Below are positions 43,165-51,721 of a stretch of 64,000 nucleotides of DNA, in pieces. The notes beneath the pieces are model-generated. The model had not been told where the DNA came from, searched no databases, and saw only the letters and a list, made by a program, of their open reading frames with translations. Made by a program: the position numbers and the translations under genes. The first letter of the stretch is position 1. Each line of letters begins with the position of its first letter. This DNA comes from Thiothrix eikelboomii (GTDB lineage Bacteria; Pseudomonadota; Gammaproteobacteria; Thiotrichales; Thiotrichaceae): NCBI RefSeq assembly GCF_900167255.1, contig NZ_FUYB01000003.1, positions 124,001 to 188,000 on the forward strand, given 5' to 3'.

Positions 43165-45104
43165 AAAATATGCTCCATTTGTAATTGATATAACCGGGCG
43201 ACATCGCTAGCAGTACGGATAATTTCCCGTTGAGTGGCTGCACCCCCCACCTCTAACGCCAATTGCAGCGCCAACAACCAACGCGCTAAATGCTGCTCAT
43301 CATTTTCACCATGATATTTTAAAAACCGATAGCAACGCTCTGGTAAGTTAAGCTGCTGTTTTACCAAGGGTAATAACCACGGTACTATCCGCTGCCCTGT
43401 GCCTTCAATAATATAAATCCCACCAAGCAAACCCAAGGGATTCGAGTTTTTTGCTTGGCGATACATATAACTATTTAGCGCCTCACCGCCAGCATTACGC
43501 TGCAATTGATCCAGTGTTTGCGCCTTTCCCCCTGCAGCTTGGTAATCCTCAAACAGGATCTGGAAATCAAATTGCTCATCATTGGCATGCTCAGTGATGA
43601 GTTCTGCCAAACCTTGATACGGCTCATCCAAATGCGCTATCGCTTCCCGCATCCACAAACTGCCTTCGCGTACTTGCGGAATCCATTGCGCCATCCACGC
43701 CACATAATCGCTGGGTGTGAGTTGCCCTGCATTAATTCTTTCCACTAAGGGAGTACGCCAGATTTGCGAGCGGAAATGATGCCAAATCGCCGCTAATGCT
43801 AATAAAGTACTCTGAACTTGCGGATTCATGCCTGCGGTTAGCGTGGCAGGGGGTGGCGGTAAACTGTGATTAGGAATGGGAATGGATCGGGTAGCACTAG
43901 TAATCGTTTTTAAATCCACCACTTCCAGCAGGAAATAGCTCACCGTAAACCGCCCTGATTCAGGCACAAAAGCAAAAATTTTCTGCCCCAGTTTGGGCGT
44001 TTGCGTCGCTAACCACTCCGATAGCATAATAAAAATCGAGGCAGCTCCGGTATTACCACAGGTTTTGAGATTACTAAACCATTTTTCGCGGGCGATGCCT
44101 AAACCCGCTTGCTCCATCATCGACTCACAGGTCTTACCCAAAGCTTCTGAAGAGTAATGACATAAAAACACATCCACTTCAGTCGGCTTGACCCAACCAC
44201 CTTGCACTAGGCCCGCATACTCATGTACCGCGACCTCAAATAGATTCGGCAATAAACGCAAATTCTGGCGCAAAGCAAAATGCCCCGCCGCTTCAGCTTC
44301 CGCGAGGGAGGGAAAATCCAAATAGGAAGCTTGTGCACTATACTCGCTAGTCACATCCTGCTCTTTGGCACGATGGCTGCCCTGCCCTAATTGCATACAC
44401 ACTGGATAATCGCCAGAAAAGGATTTCGTATGTATCCACTGGAGCTTTAAGGCTAAACCGCCTTGTGCTAGAGCATTTTTTGCAGCCTGCGTTAAGACTT
44501 GTGCACCCTTAGCAAGCAATACCGCACCTGCACCATCCGATAGCATCCAACGCAAAAACTGTGACTCAAAATCAACCTGCGTTTGACGAGCAAAGCGTGA
44601 ACGCTTAAAGATGCGTGAGGGCATCTCCGCTGCCACCACCACAGCCATACCTCGCTCGGGGTTTTGCGCTAGCGACTGCGCCGCATCTTTCAACGCCAAA
44701 ACACTGGATGCACACACGCCTTGATGACTATGCACCTCCATTGGCGGGGCATGCAAAGCCCCCTGAATCATATTCCCCAACCCCGGTATGCTCACATCCC
44801 CCCCCGAACTTGCCGCGATTAATACATCAATCGCCTGCAAGCTTACTTGCGCTTGCTGCAAACAGGCTTGGATGGATTGACAGGCTAAATCCGTGTGGCT
44901 CATCGTCGTTTGCCCGTCTTGATCAATGGCGTAATAGCGGGTTTGAATCCCATTTTCGCCCAAGACGCGCTGCTTAATCCGGCGTGAATACTGATCCAGT
45001 GGTGCGACATAAGCGTCGATTTGCTGATTATTAATTGGCTCACCGGGTAGGTAATGACCCGCTGTTAATAGATAAATATCATCAAATAAGGTGGGAGCAA
45101 TCAT
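43161..45104 (-). CDS. Ketosynthase III (StlD/DarB-like) fused to a haem-oxygenase-like diiron domain
   Basis: A 647-residue cytoplasmic two-domain enzyme. Residues about 5-395 are a KAS III-type condensing enzyme with an intact triad: Cys131 (HQGVCASSVLALKD), His316 (DVFLCHYSSEALG) and Asn351 (LKTCGNTGAASIF). The sequence most resembles the StlD/DarB group that makes dialkylresorcinol-type products. Residues about 425-640 look like the PqqC/TenA/haem-oxygenase fold of iron-containing redox enzymes, with candidate ligands in WMREAIAHL, ITEHANDEQFDF, YIIEGTGQ and KYHGENDEQHLARW. One protein could condense an acyl chain and then oxidise or decarboxylate it. The partner gene is translationally coupled. 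No acyl carrier protein or aromatase is adjacent. Confidence 0.8.
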   Translation of the reverse strand: MIAPTLFDDIYLLTAGHYLPGEPINNQQIDAYVAPLDQYSRRIKQRVLGENGIQTRYYAIDQDGQTTMSHTDLACQSIQACLQQAQVSLQAIDVLIAASSGGDVSIPGLGNMIQGALHAPPMEVHSHQGVCASSVLALKDAAQSLAQNPERGMAVVVAAEMPSRIFKRSRFARQTQVDFESQFLRWMLSDGAGAVLLAKGAQVLTQAAKNALAQGGLALKLQWIHTKSFSGDYPVCMQLGQGSHRAKEQDVTSEYSAQASYLDFPSLAEAEAAGHFALRQNLRLLPNLFEVAVHEYAGLVQGGWVKPTEVDVFLCHYSSEALGKTCESMMEQAGLGIAREKWFSNLKTCGNTGAASIFIMLSEWLATQTPKLGQKIFAFVPESGRFTVSYFLLEVVDLKTITSATRSIPIPNHSLPPPPATLTAGMNPQVQSTLLALAAIWHHFRSQIWRTPLVERINAGQLTPSDYVAWMAQWIPQVREGSLWMREAIAHLDEPYQGLAELITEHANDEQFDFQILFEDYQAAGGKAQTLDQLQRNAGGEALNSYMYRQAKNSNPLGLLGGIYIIEGTGQRIVPWLLPLVKQQLNLPERCYRFLKYHGENDEQHLARWLLALQLALEVGGAATQREIIRTASDVARLYQLQMEHIL

Positions 45105-45209
45105 GGCTTTAGGATTCTAGTTATGTGAAGCAACTTAGAGTAAACAAGTGCGGTAAAGACAACAAGAATGCAATCAAGAAGTTGCATGGCGTAAGACTGA
45201 GCGTAGCAT

Positions 45210-45232
45210 TCAATGATTCAATCAATCATTGA
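45210..45232. promoter_or_regulatory. Palindromic operator-like site upstream of the ketosynthase gene
   Basis: TCAATGATT and AATCATTGA form perfect 9-bp arms around CAATC; an overlapping perfect palindrome AATCAATCATTGATT lies at 45220-45234. TGATTCAA is repeated 16 bp apart. It lies about 110 bp before the ketosynthase start and 50 bp beyond the MarR stop, so it may be an operator of that MarR protein or of another factor. Confidence 0.45.
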
Positions 45233-45279
45233 TTCAACAGTTATCGCTGCATTAGACCCAAGACCCTGTAACGACAGCA

Positions 45280-45789
45280 CTACCGTTCCTCTCTTCCTCG
45301 AAAGCTACCGTACATCGCCTGTACACCCGTTTGATAGTCATCTGAACGCACCCAGCTCAATAGCCTGCCGAGCAACGCTTTAAGCTGCTCCACTTCCGCA
45401 GGCTCGAGGGGTTGTAGCAGTAAAGCTTCGGCTGCATCGGATAGCTCCCGTCCGAGTTGGCGGCAAGTTTTGCCCGTATCCGTGGTAAACAAACCATAAC
45501 GACGTGCATCCTCGGTGTTATTCACCCGCAAAATCAAAGTTTTTTCTAATAAACTACGAATCAAACGCGAGACTAAGCTGCGATCTAAGCCTGATATACG
45601 CATGATTTCATTAAACTCGATCCCCGGATGATCATCAATCAGGCGCAGTATCCGCATTTCACGAATATTGCAGCCTAGTTTTTCTACAAACAGCGGATCA
45701 TTCGCACTGATCGCATTATTCGCTAGCGTCTCCAGTCGGTAGGTTAAACGGCTATTTTTGAATACTTTGTCCTTGTCGATTGTCATCAT
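45280..45789 (-). CDS. MarR-family transcriptional regulator
   Basis: A 169-residue winged-helix regulator. The DNA-binding region is NEIMRISGLDRSLVSRLIRSLLEKTLILRVNNTEDARRYGLFTTD with the typical wing Asp/Arg pair. Helices at both ends would form the dimer interface. It is divergent from an M20 amidohydrolase and TRAP transporter unit and upstream of the ketosynthase unit, so it could control either. Two tandem ATGs and a GTG are possible starts; 45789 is used. Palindromes occur in both flanking intergenic regions. Confidence 0.88.
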   Translation of the reverse strand: MMTIDKDKVFKNSRLTYRLETLANNAISANDPLFVEKLGCNIREMRILRLIDDHPGIEFNEIMRISGLDRSLVSRLIRSLLEKTLILRVNNTEDARRYGLFTTDTGKTCRQLGRELSDAAEALLLQPLEPAEVEQLKALLGRLLSWVRSDDYQTGVQAMYGSFRGREER

Positions 45790-45869
45790 CACGCATCATG
45801 CCTTGCCAAAATTTTTATTGAATATAGCAATTTGTTAGAGTAACTGACTAGACAAATTAGTTTCAATTT

Positions 45870-45880
45870 GAGATTATCTC
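45870..45880. promoter_or_regulatory. Palindrome in the MarR/amidohydrolase divergent promoter
   Basis: GAGATTATCTC is a perfect odd palindrome, extended by TT and AA across one mismatch on each side. It lies about 40 bp before the amidohydrolase start and 80 bp from the MarR start, a good location for MarR autoregulation. Confidence 0.4.
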
Positions 45881-45920
45881 TAAATGAGAATTTATTGAAG
45901 CACTTGGAGGCGGAGGCATT

Positions 45921-47102
45921 ATGGACACAACTCATCCGATACAGGCATGGCTTGCTGAGCAGCGCCCCCAATGGGAAACTTGGCTTCATACCATTCATCA
46001 ACGCCCCGAAACAGGCTTTGAGGAAAATCATACTGCCCAGTTTGTTGCCGCGTGCTTGCATGAGCTGAAGATCGAATGCATTACTGGCATTGGTAAAACT
46101 GGTGTGGTGGGTATCTTACCCGGAACAGCAGGTACTGGGCGTAGGATTGCCTTTCGGGCGGAATTAGATGCCCTACCCATGCAAGAATGTTCCGGTGTGC
46201 ATTACCATTCACGCATTGCAGGCAAATTTCATGGCTGTGGACATGATGGTCATACCACGACCCTATTGGCTGCTGCCGCGTATTTAGCTGCTCATCGCGA
46301 CTTTGCAGGAACAGCGATTTTTATTTTCCAGCCTGCTGAAGAATTGCTAAGCGGTGCGCAAGCTATGCTCGCCGAGGGTCTATTCGAACGCTGTCCTTGT
46401 GATGAAATCTATGCTCTGCACAATCTACCCGGTTTGGGTAAAGGCAAAGTAGGCATTCCCGCAGCAGGTGCTTTGGCCTCTGCTGATCATGTTGAAGTGC
46501 TGATTAAGGCTAAAGGCACTCATGGCTCTGCCCCGCATACGGGGCAAGATGCGATTCTTGCCTCCGCACATTTTCTTACCAGCTTGCAACAAAGTTTGAC
46601 GCGGATTTTAGATAGCCGTGATAGCGGTGTCATTTCATTTGGCAGTATTCATGCAGGGCAGGCAAATAATATTCTGCCAGAAGAATTGCTGATGACCGGC
46701 ACCATCCGCACCCATTCTGAAACAGTGCGCGCTCGCCTTCATGCACAATTACAACAAGCCGCTGACAGCACCGCTTTACTCTATGGCGTGCGCGTTGCCA
46801 TTCATTATCCCCATCAAGCCCCTGTCACCCTGAATCACCCACAGGCGGTCGAGGCTGTGCAAGCGGTGGCAACTCGGCTTGCAGGTGCAGAACAGGTGAT
46901 TATGAACGCCCGCCCACTGATGGCTTCAGAAGACTTTTCTTATTTCTTACAGCAAATACCCGGAGCGTATTTCTTTATGGGACAAGATGGGCCGTATTGC
47001 CATCATCCGCAATTTATCTTTGATACCGACATTATTCCCTTGGGTGCTAGCCTGATTGCTGAACTGATCCGTCAGCAAGCTGCCCGCCCTACGACCCAAT
47101 AA
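45921..47102 (+). CDS. M20-family amidohydrolase (hippurate/N-acyl-amino-acid hydrolase type)
   Basis: A 393-residue cytoplasmic di-zinc hydrolase cleaving N-acyl or aromatic-acyl amino acids. Metal ligands and catalytic residues are visible: HGCGHDGHTTTLLAAA, FQPAEELLSGAQAML with the catalytic Glu pair, ALHNLPGL, and ASEDFSYFLQQIPGAYFFMG with CHHPQFIFD at the end. A dimerisation domain around TGQDAILASAHFLTSLQ lies between. A GGAGGCGGAGG stretch precedes the ATG. It begins a unit with the TRAP transporter genes, so the imported solute may be its substrate or product. Confidence 0.9.
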   Translation: MDTTHPIQAWLAEQRPQWETWLHTIHQRPETGFEENHTAQFVAACLHELKIECITGIGKTGVVGILPGTAGTGRRIAFRAELDALPMQECSGVHYHSRIAGKFHGCGHDGHTTTLLAAAAYLAAHRDFAGTAIFIFQPAEELLSGAQAMLAEGLFERCPCDEIYALHNLPGLGKGKVGIPAAGALASADHVEVLIKAKGTHGSAPHTGQDAILASAHFLTSLQQSLTRILDSRDSGVISFGSIHAGQANNILPEELLMTGTIRTHSETVRARLHAQLQQAADSTALLYGVRVAIHYPHQAPVTLNHPQAVEAVQAVATRLAGAEQVIMNARPLMASEDFSYFLQQIPGAYFFMGQDGPYCHHPQFIFDTDIIPLGASLIAELIRQQAARPTTQ

Positions 47103-47143
47103 ATACCTGACTGGCTTTAATCTTTTTCTGGAGGAGCAATACC

Positions 47144-48175
47144 ATGAAACCAACCTGCCTTAAGCTGAGTTTATTCGCGCTAGCCATGAGCAGCAGCTTA
47201 TTTGCCAACACCCTCTATGCCGATACCTTAAAAATGTCGAGCTGGGTACCAACCACTCACTTCGTGCATACCCAAATCCTTGAGCCTTGGAGCAAAGCAG
47301 TCGAAAAAGTCACTGAAGGCCGCGTTAAAGTCGAAATTCTTCCTAAAGCCCTCGGTACACCGCCCCAACATTGGGAGTTGGCACGTAAAGGCGTAGCTGA
47401 TATTACTTGGGGTAATTTCACTTATGAGCCAGATCGCTTTAAATCCATCTGGTTTGCAGAACTGCCCTTTGCTGGCAGCGATGCGAAAGCACAATCAGTC
47501 GCACTATGGAAAAGCTATAACCAACATCTGCAAGCTGATCCTGCGTATGCTGGCATTAAACTACTCAGTGTCGGCATGTTTGGCGCTGGGATTTTTAATC
47601 ATGGCTCTAAACCGTTAGCAAATCTGGCGGATCTTGCAGGACAAAAGATTCGAATGGGTGGGCCGATTCAACAGGCGATTATTGAAGGCTTGGGGGCAGT
47701 TCCTGTGTCTGCACCGGCCACTAAAGCGTATGAAATGCTAGAAAGCAAAGTATTAGATGGCTCTTTGCATACGATTGAATCGGTGGTGAATTTTCGCCTC
47801 ACCGAAAAATTGCCTTATCACACGATTATTGACAAGGGCTTATATGGCGCGACCTTTTTCTTGACCATGAATGAGAAAAAATGGAAGGCTTTAAGTGACG
47901 CGGATCGAGCCGCGATTGAAGGAATTTCTGGCGAGGCCTTTGCCAGCCAATGGGGCGAAGTCTTTAATCAACAAAATAGTAGTGCTGAAAAAACCCTACG
48001 GGATGCCGGCCATACCTTTAGCACGCCTGATCCTGAACTCCTCAGCAAAATTGCTGAAATCCGTACCAAAATGCTGGCTGATTGGGAAACTGCCGCAAAA
48101 ACTGCAGGAATTGCTGATCCCAAAGCCCTGCTGAATGATTTTGAAACCGACTATCAAGCGCTCGCTGGAAAATAA
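47144..48175 (+). CDS. dctP: TRAP transporter solute-binding protein (DctP family)
   Basis: A 343-residue periplasmic protein with signal peptide KLSLFALAMSSSLFANTLYA. DctP features: MSSWVPTTHFVHTQILEPWSKAVEKVTEGRVKVEI at the N-terminus and a central substrate-binding segment LAGQKIRMGGPIQQAIIEGLGAVPV containing the usual arginine (KIRM) that pairs with the ligand carboxylate. A strong GGAGGAG site precedes the start. The ligand is an organic acid; an N-acyl amino acid or aromatic acid fits the adjacent hydrolase. Confidence 0.9.
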   Translation: MKPTCLKLSLFALAMSSSLFANTLYADTLKMSSWVPTTHFVHTQILEPWSKAVEKVTEGRVKVEILPKALGTPPQHWELARKGVADITWGNFTYEPDRFKSIWFAELPFAGSDAKAQSVALWKSYNQHLQADPAYAGIKLLSVGMFGAGIFNHGSKPLANLADLAGQKIRMGGPIQQAIIEGLGAVPVSAPATKAYEMLESKVLDGSLHTIESVVNFRLTEKLPYHTIIDKGLYGATFFLTMNEKKWKALSDADRAAIEGISGEAFASQWGEVFNQQNSSAEKTLRDAGHTFSTPDPELLSKIAEIRTKMLADWETAAKTAGIADPKALLNDFETDYQALAGK

Positions 48176-48239
48176 ATTCGCAGCACAGCCTCAAGCCAAA
48201 CTTGGGGCTGGGTCACCGACTGGACGACTGGAGGCTTGT

Positions 48240-48746
48240 ATGGATCGAGTTATTACCCACATCAGACAGATGATTGAATATCTGTTGATGTTTAGCCTGT
48301 TGATGATGGTGGTGATTAATTTCGCCGATGTCACTGGACGGCATTTATTCAACCATCCCATTTTTGGCATCCAAGATTTGACGGAGCATTTAATGGCTGT
48401 GGTGGTGTTTTGTGGTTTACCGCTGGTGACGATGGCGGGTACTCATCTGACAGTGGACTTATTCGATAAACTTACCCAGTCATCAGGCATGCGGTGGTGG
48501 AAACAAGTGATCACTTTACTGATGACCGTGATTTTATGTTTGATTAGCTGGACTTTTCTCCAATCCGCGCTAGAAGCGCATTCTATTGCGGATGTTAGCC
48601 CTGAATTACGTCTGCCACGTGCACCCTTATATCTTTTAATGGCCTGCTCGGCGGTTTTGAGTGCCTTAGGTTTGCTGTATATCAGTTACTACCCCTCAGC
48701 TAAAGCTCAAGCCAATTTACCTAGCTCGAGCGGAGGTGAACTATGA
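48240..48746 (+). CDS. dctQ: TRAP transporter small permease (DctQ family)
   Basis: A 168-residue inner-membrane protein with four hydrophobic segments. The start at 48240 follows GGAGG; an earlier in-frame start at 48135 overlaps dctP and would add a hydrophilic leader. The FADVTGRHLFNHPIFG and EHLMAVVVFCGLPLVTMAGTHLTVDL segments are typical of DctQ. It overlaps the DctM start by 4 bp (ATGA). Confidence 0.88.
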   Translation: MDRVITHIRQMIEYLLMFSLLMMVVINFADVTGRHLFNHPIFGIQDLTEHLMAVVVFCGLPLVTMAGTHLTVDLFDKLTQSSGMRWWKQVITLLMTVILCLISWTFLQSALEAHSIADVSPELRLPRAPLYLLMACSAVLSALGLLYISYYPSAKAQANLPSSSGGEL

Positions 48747-50035
48747 CCATCGGCATCTTGGCGATTATCGCGGTATTAATTCTCTCATTTTTGCGCGTAC
48801 CCTTAGGTTTTTCATTACTAACCGTCGGCTTAGTGGGCATTGCACTGTTAATGGACACCTCCGTTGCCCTCACCTTGCTACCGATGACTATTTCAGAGGC
48901 TGTCTTATCCTATGAATTAGCCGTAGTACCGATGTTCATTTTAATGGGTAATGTCATTTCGCGGACGGGTATCTCCGAGGATTTATTCAAAGCCGCCAAT
49001 GCATTTTTTGGACATGTACGTGGTGGTTTAGCCTTATCGACGATGGTGGCTTGTGCTGGATTTAGCTCAGTGTGTGGCTCGAGTTATGCCACAGCCGCTA
49101 CCATGTCTAAAGTCGCTTATCCAAGTATGCGTCAATACGGCTATTCAGACGGTTTAGCCACCGCTACGATTGCTGCTGGGGGAACTTTAGGTATTTTAAT
49201 TCCGCCCTCGATCATCTTAGTCATTTATGGAATTTTGACTCAGACTAATATTGGTGATTTGTTTATTGCTGGAATCGTACCGGGCTTATTAGGCTTAGTG
49301 ATGTATATGCTGGCGATTTACCTAATCAGTTTACGCCATCCAAATGCTGCCCCTCGTGGCCCGCGCACTGCTTGGAAAGACCGTTTTTATTCACTCAAGG
49401 GTACTTGGTCGTTTGTCGCTATCTTCGCGCTGATTATTGGTGGCTTATATCTGAAATGGTTTTCGCCCACCGAAGCAGCTGGCATTGGTGCTGGCATTGC
49501 CATCTTGATCGCAGCTGTATCTGGGAAGTTATCGCTAAAAACCCTGCGTATTGTCTTATTAGAAACGGCTTACACTTCAGTTATCTTATACACGGTTTTA
49601 TTCGGTGCGCTCTTATTCTCTAAGTTGATTTCCTATTCCGGTTTAGCCGAAGGTATTCTCAGCTATGTGCAAACCTTAGGGGTGAGTGGCTATAGTTTAA
49701 TTGGCTTTATTTTATTGGTATTTTTAATCTTAGGCTGTGTGATGGATTCCCTCGCCATCATCTTAATCTTTGTTCCCTTATTCGCTCCCTTAATTGTGGC
49801 GCAAGGTTTTGACTTAGTATGGTTTGGGATTATTGTGGTGGTAGCCACAGAAATTGCCTTAATTACCCCACCGATTGGCATGAATGTATTTGTATTGCGG
49901 GCGACCCTGCCCTCAGTTCCTGCGCATACCATGTTTAAGGGACTCACTCCCTTTATTATCACCGATTTGATTCGCTTAGCGATTTTAGTGAGCTTTCCGG
50001 CAATTGCTTTATGGTTGGTGAAGATGTCGGGTTGA
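48743..50035 (+). CDS. dctM: TRAP transporter large permease (DctM family)
   Basis: A 430-residue inner-membrane protein with about twelve hydrophobic segments. DctM marks: LAVVPMFILMGNVISRTGISEDLF, FSSVCGSSYATAATMSKVAYPSM, AGGTLGILIPPSIILVIYGILTQ and TPPIGMNVFVLRA. With DctP and DctQ it forms a complete sodium-driven importer. Its 3' end overlaps the convergent cydC stop by 27 bp. Confidence 0.93.
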   Translation: MTIGILAIIAVLILSFLRVPLGFSLLTVGLVGIALLMDTSVALTLLPMTISEAVLSYELAVVPMFILMGNVISRTGISEDLFKAANAFFGHVRGGLALSTMVACAGFSSVCGSSYATAATMSKVAYPSMRQYGYSDGLATATIAAGGTLGILIPPSIILVIYGILTQTNIGDLFIAGIVPGLLGLVMYMLAIYLISLRHPNAAPRGPRTAWKDRFYSLKGTWSFVAIFALIIGGLYLKWFSPTEAAGIGAGIAILIAAVSGKLSLKTLRIVLLETAYTSVILYTVLFGALLFSKLISYSGLAEGILSYVQTLGVSGYSLIGFILLVFLILGCVMDSLAIILIFVPLFAPLIVAQGFDLVWFGIIVVVATEIALITPPIGMNVFVLRATLPSVPAHTMFKGLTPFIITDLIRLAILVSFPAIALWLVKMSG

Positions 50036-51721
50036 TTGAGAGTCGATTGAAAGTTGATTGAACTGAGGCTGAGTGCTTAGCCTCAGTACCTCCATCTCCG
50101 CCTCAATCCCCAAACGCTGATGTGTAATCACTAGTAAACTCTGCCCTTGCGCTTCCACCCAAGCCAAGATATTGCGCATCACGCTTAAAGCTGTTTCGGG
50201 GTCTAAACCTTCAGTGGGTTCGTCCAAAATTAATACACTGGCCGGTTTTAACAAGGCACGCGCAAGAACTAAGCGCTGTAATTGCCCACCCGATAAATGC
50301 AGACCCGTTTCGCCGACCCAAGTATGATAGCCTTCCGGTTGTTGTTGAATGAATTCATCTAATAATACGGCACTACAGGCTTGCTCAATTTGCGCTTGAG
50401 TTGCGACCGGATTTGCAAGACGTAAATTATCCAGAAGGGTGCTATTGAATACTTGAGCGTGTTGCTCAGCCACCGCAAGACGCGCCCGAATAGCTTCCCC
50501 CGTATAAGCTTGAATGGGTTGTTCATTGAGCAACAGTCTGCCACTAGTGGGTTCATGAAAACGCAGTAAGACACTCAATAAGCTGGTTTTACCGCTACCA
50601 TTAGCCCCTAAGATTATTAGTTTTTGGCCGGGTTCAAGCCTAAAACTAAGCTCTTTAAGTACCCAAGGACGGGTCGCTTGATAACGAAAACTGAGTTGAT
50701 CGAAACGCAAACTAAAGGATTCAGGTACAGGCAGCGGCTGTTCAGGCTCTTGTACTGGGGGTGCTTGTTCCGTCAGGGTGAAAATACGCCGTGCCGCTGC
50801 CAAGGTCTCACCTAAACTCTGCCAAGCCAATGGCAAAGGGGCAATCGCTTCAAAACTGGCTAAAGCCAATAAGCTGAGCATCGCTAAATTTGCAGGAGCG
50901 AGACTGCCTTGTCGAACCAAAGGCACTGCCAAAATCAGCAGCAGCCACATCGCTAAACTTGCAGTGACGTTCAAGGCTATTTGTGTCCAAGTATTGAGGC
51001 GGTTGAGCCGTTGTTGCTGAGCGGCTAACGCTTGCGAGTGCTGTTGTAGGGTTTGTGCTTGTTGCTCGGCTGCTCCATAGATCAATAACTCGCCCATGCC
51101 TTGTAGGTCGCTTACCAGTTGCGTGCGCAAATTAGCAGCCGTTTGCACCAGTTGTGCGCCCGTGGTTAGGCTCAGTTTATTCAGTAGCCAAGGCAGCACG
51201 ACACCCGCTATCAGCAATAAAATCAACTCAACCATTGCAAATAGCGGCTGATAATAAGCTAAGGTGATTACCACAATTAACGTGGCCAGTAGTGCCACTA
51301 TCATAGGTAGGAAGATGCGCAAATAGAAATTATTCAGAGTATCTATATCGGCACGAATCCGACTCAGCACGTCACCGCTGCGATATTGCTGCAAAACAGC
51401 GGGGGCGAGTGGCTCAAGCTTTTCATAAAACCAGACGCGCAACTCAGACACTAGGCGAAAAGTTGCTTCATGCGTGATCAACCGCTCCCCATAGCGTCCC
51501 GCAGTGCGGGTAATGGCTGCACCTCGAATCAGGGCGGCGGGAGTGAAATAATTCATACTCCCGCCTATTGCCCCCGCTAAAGCCATCGAGCTAATAAACC
51601 AACCCGATAAAGCCAATAAACTAATATTCGCTAAGACGGTGAGCAAAGACAATAAAATACCTAATAACATCCAGCCGCTATAAGGCCGATATAAACGCAC
51701 CAGCCTCCAGATCAGCTTCAT
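50009..51721 (-). CDS. cydC: Glutathione/cysteine ABC exporter subunit CydC
   Basis: A 570-residue half-transporter with six membrane segments and a C-terminal ABC ATPase: Walker A GANGSGKTS, signature LSGGQLQRLVLARA, Walker [14 protein letters not shown] and switch His in LLVITHQR. With CydD it exports cysteine and glutathione and is needed for assembly of cytochrome bd. Its start overlaps the cydD stop by 4 bp. It lies downstream of cydABX. The 3' end overlaps dctM on the opposite strand. Confidence 0.93.
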   Translation of the reverse strand: MKLIWRLVRLYRPYSGWMLLGILLSLLTVLANISLLALSGWFISSMALAGAIGGSMNYFTPAALIRGAAITRTAGRYGERLITHEATFRLVSELRVWFYEKLEPLAPAVLQQYRSGDVLSRIRADIDTLNNFYLRIFLPMIVALLATLIVVITLAYYQPLFAMVELILLLIAGVVLPWLLNKLSLTTGAQLVQTAANLRTQLVSDLQGMGELLIYGAAEQQAQTLQQHSQALAAQQQRLNRLNTWTQIALNVTASLAMWLLLILAVPLVRQGSLAPANLAMLSLLALASFEAIAPLPLAWQSLGETLAAARRIFTLTEQAPPVQEPEQPLPVPESFSLRFDQLSFRYQATRPWVLKELSFRLEPGQKLIILGANGSGKTSLLSVLLRFHEPTSGRLLLNEQPIQAYTGEAIRARLAVAEQHAQVFNSTLLDNLRLANPVATQAQIEQACSAVLLDEFIQQQPEGYHTWVGETGLHLSGGQLQRLVLARALLKPASVLILDEPTEGLDPETALSVMRNILAWVEAQGQSLLVITHQRLGIEAEMEVLRLSTQPQFNQLSIDSQSTRHLHQP

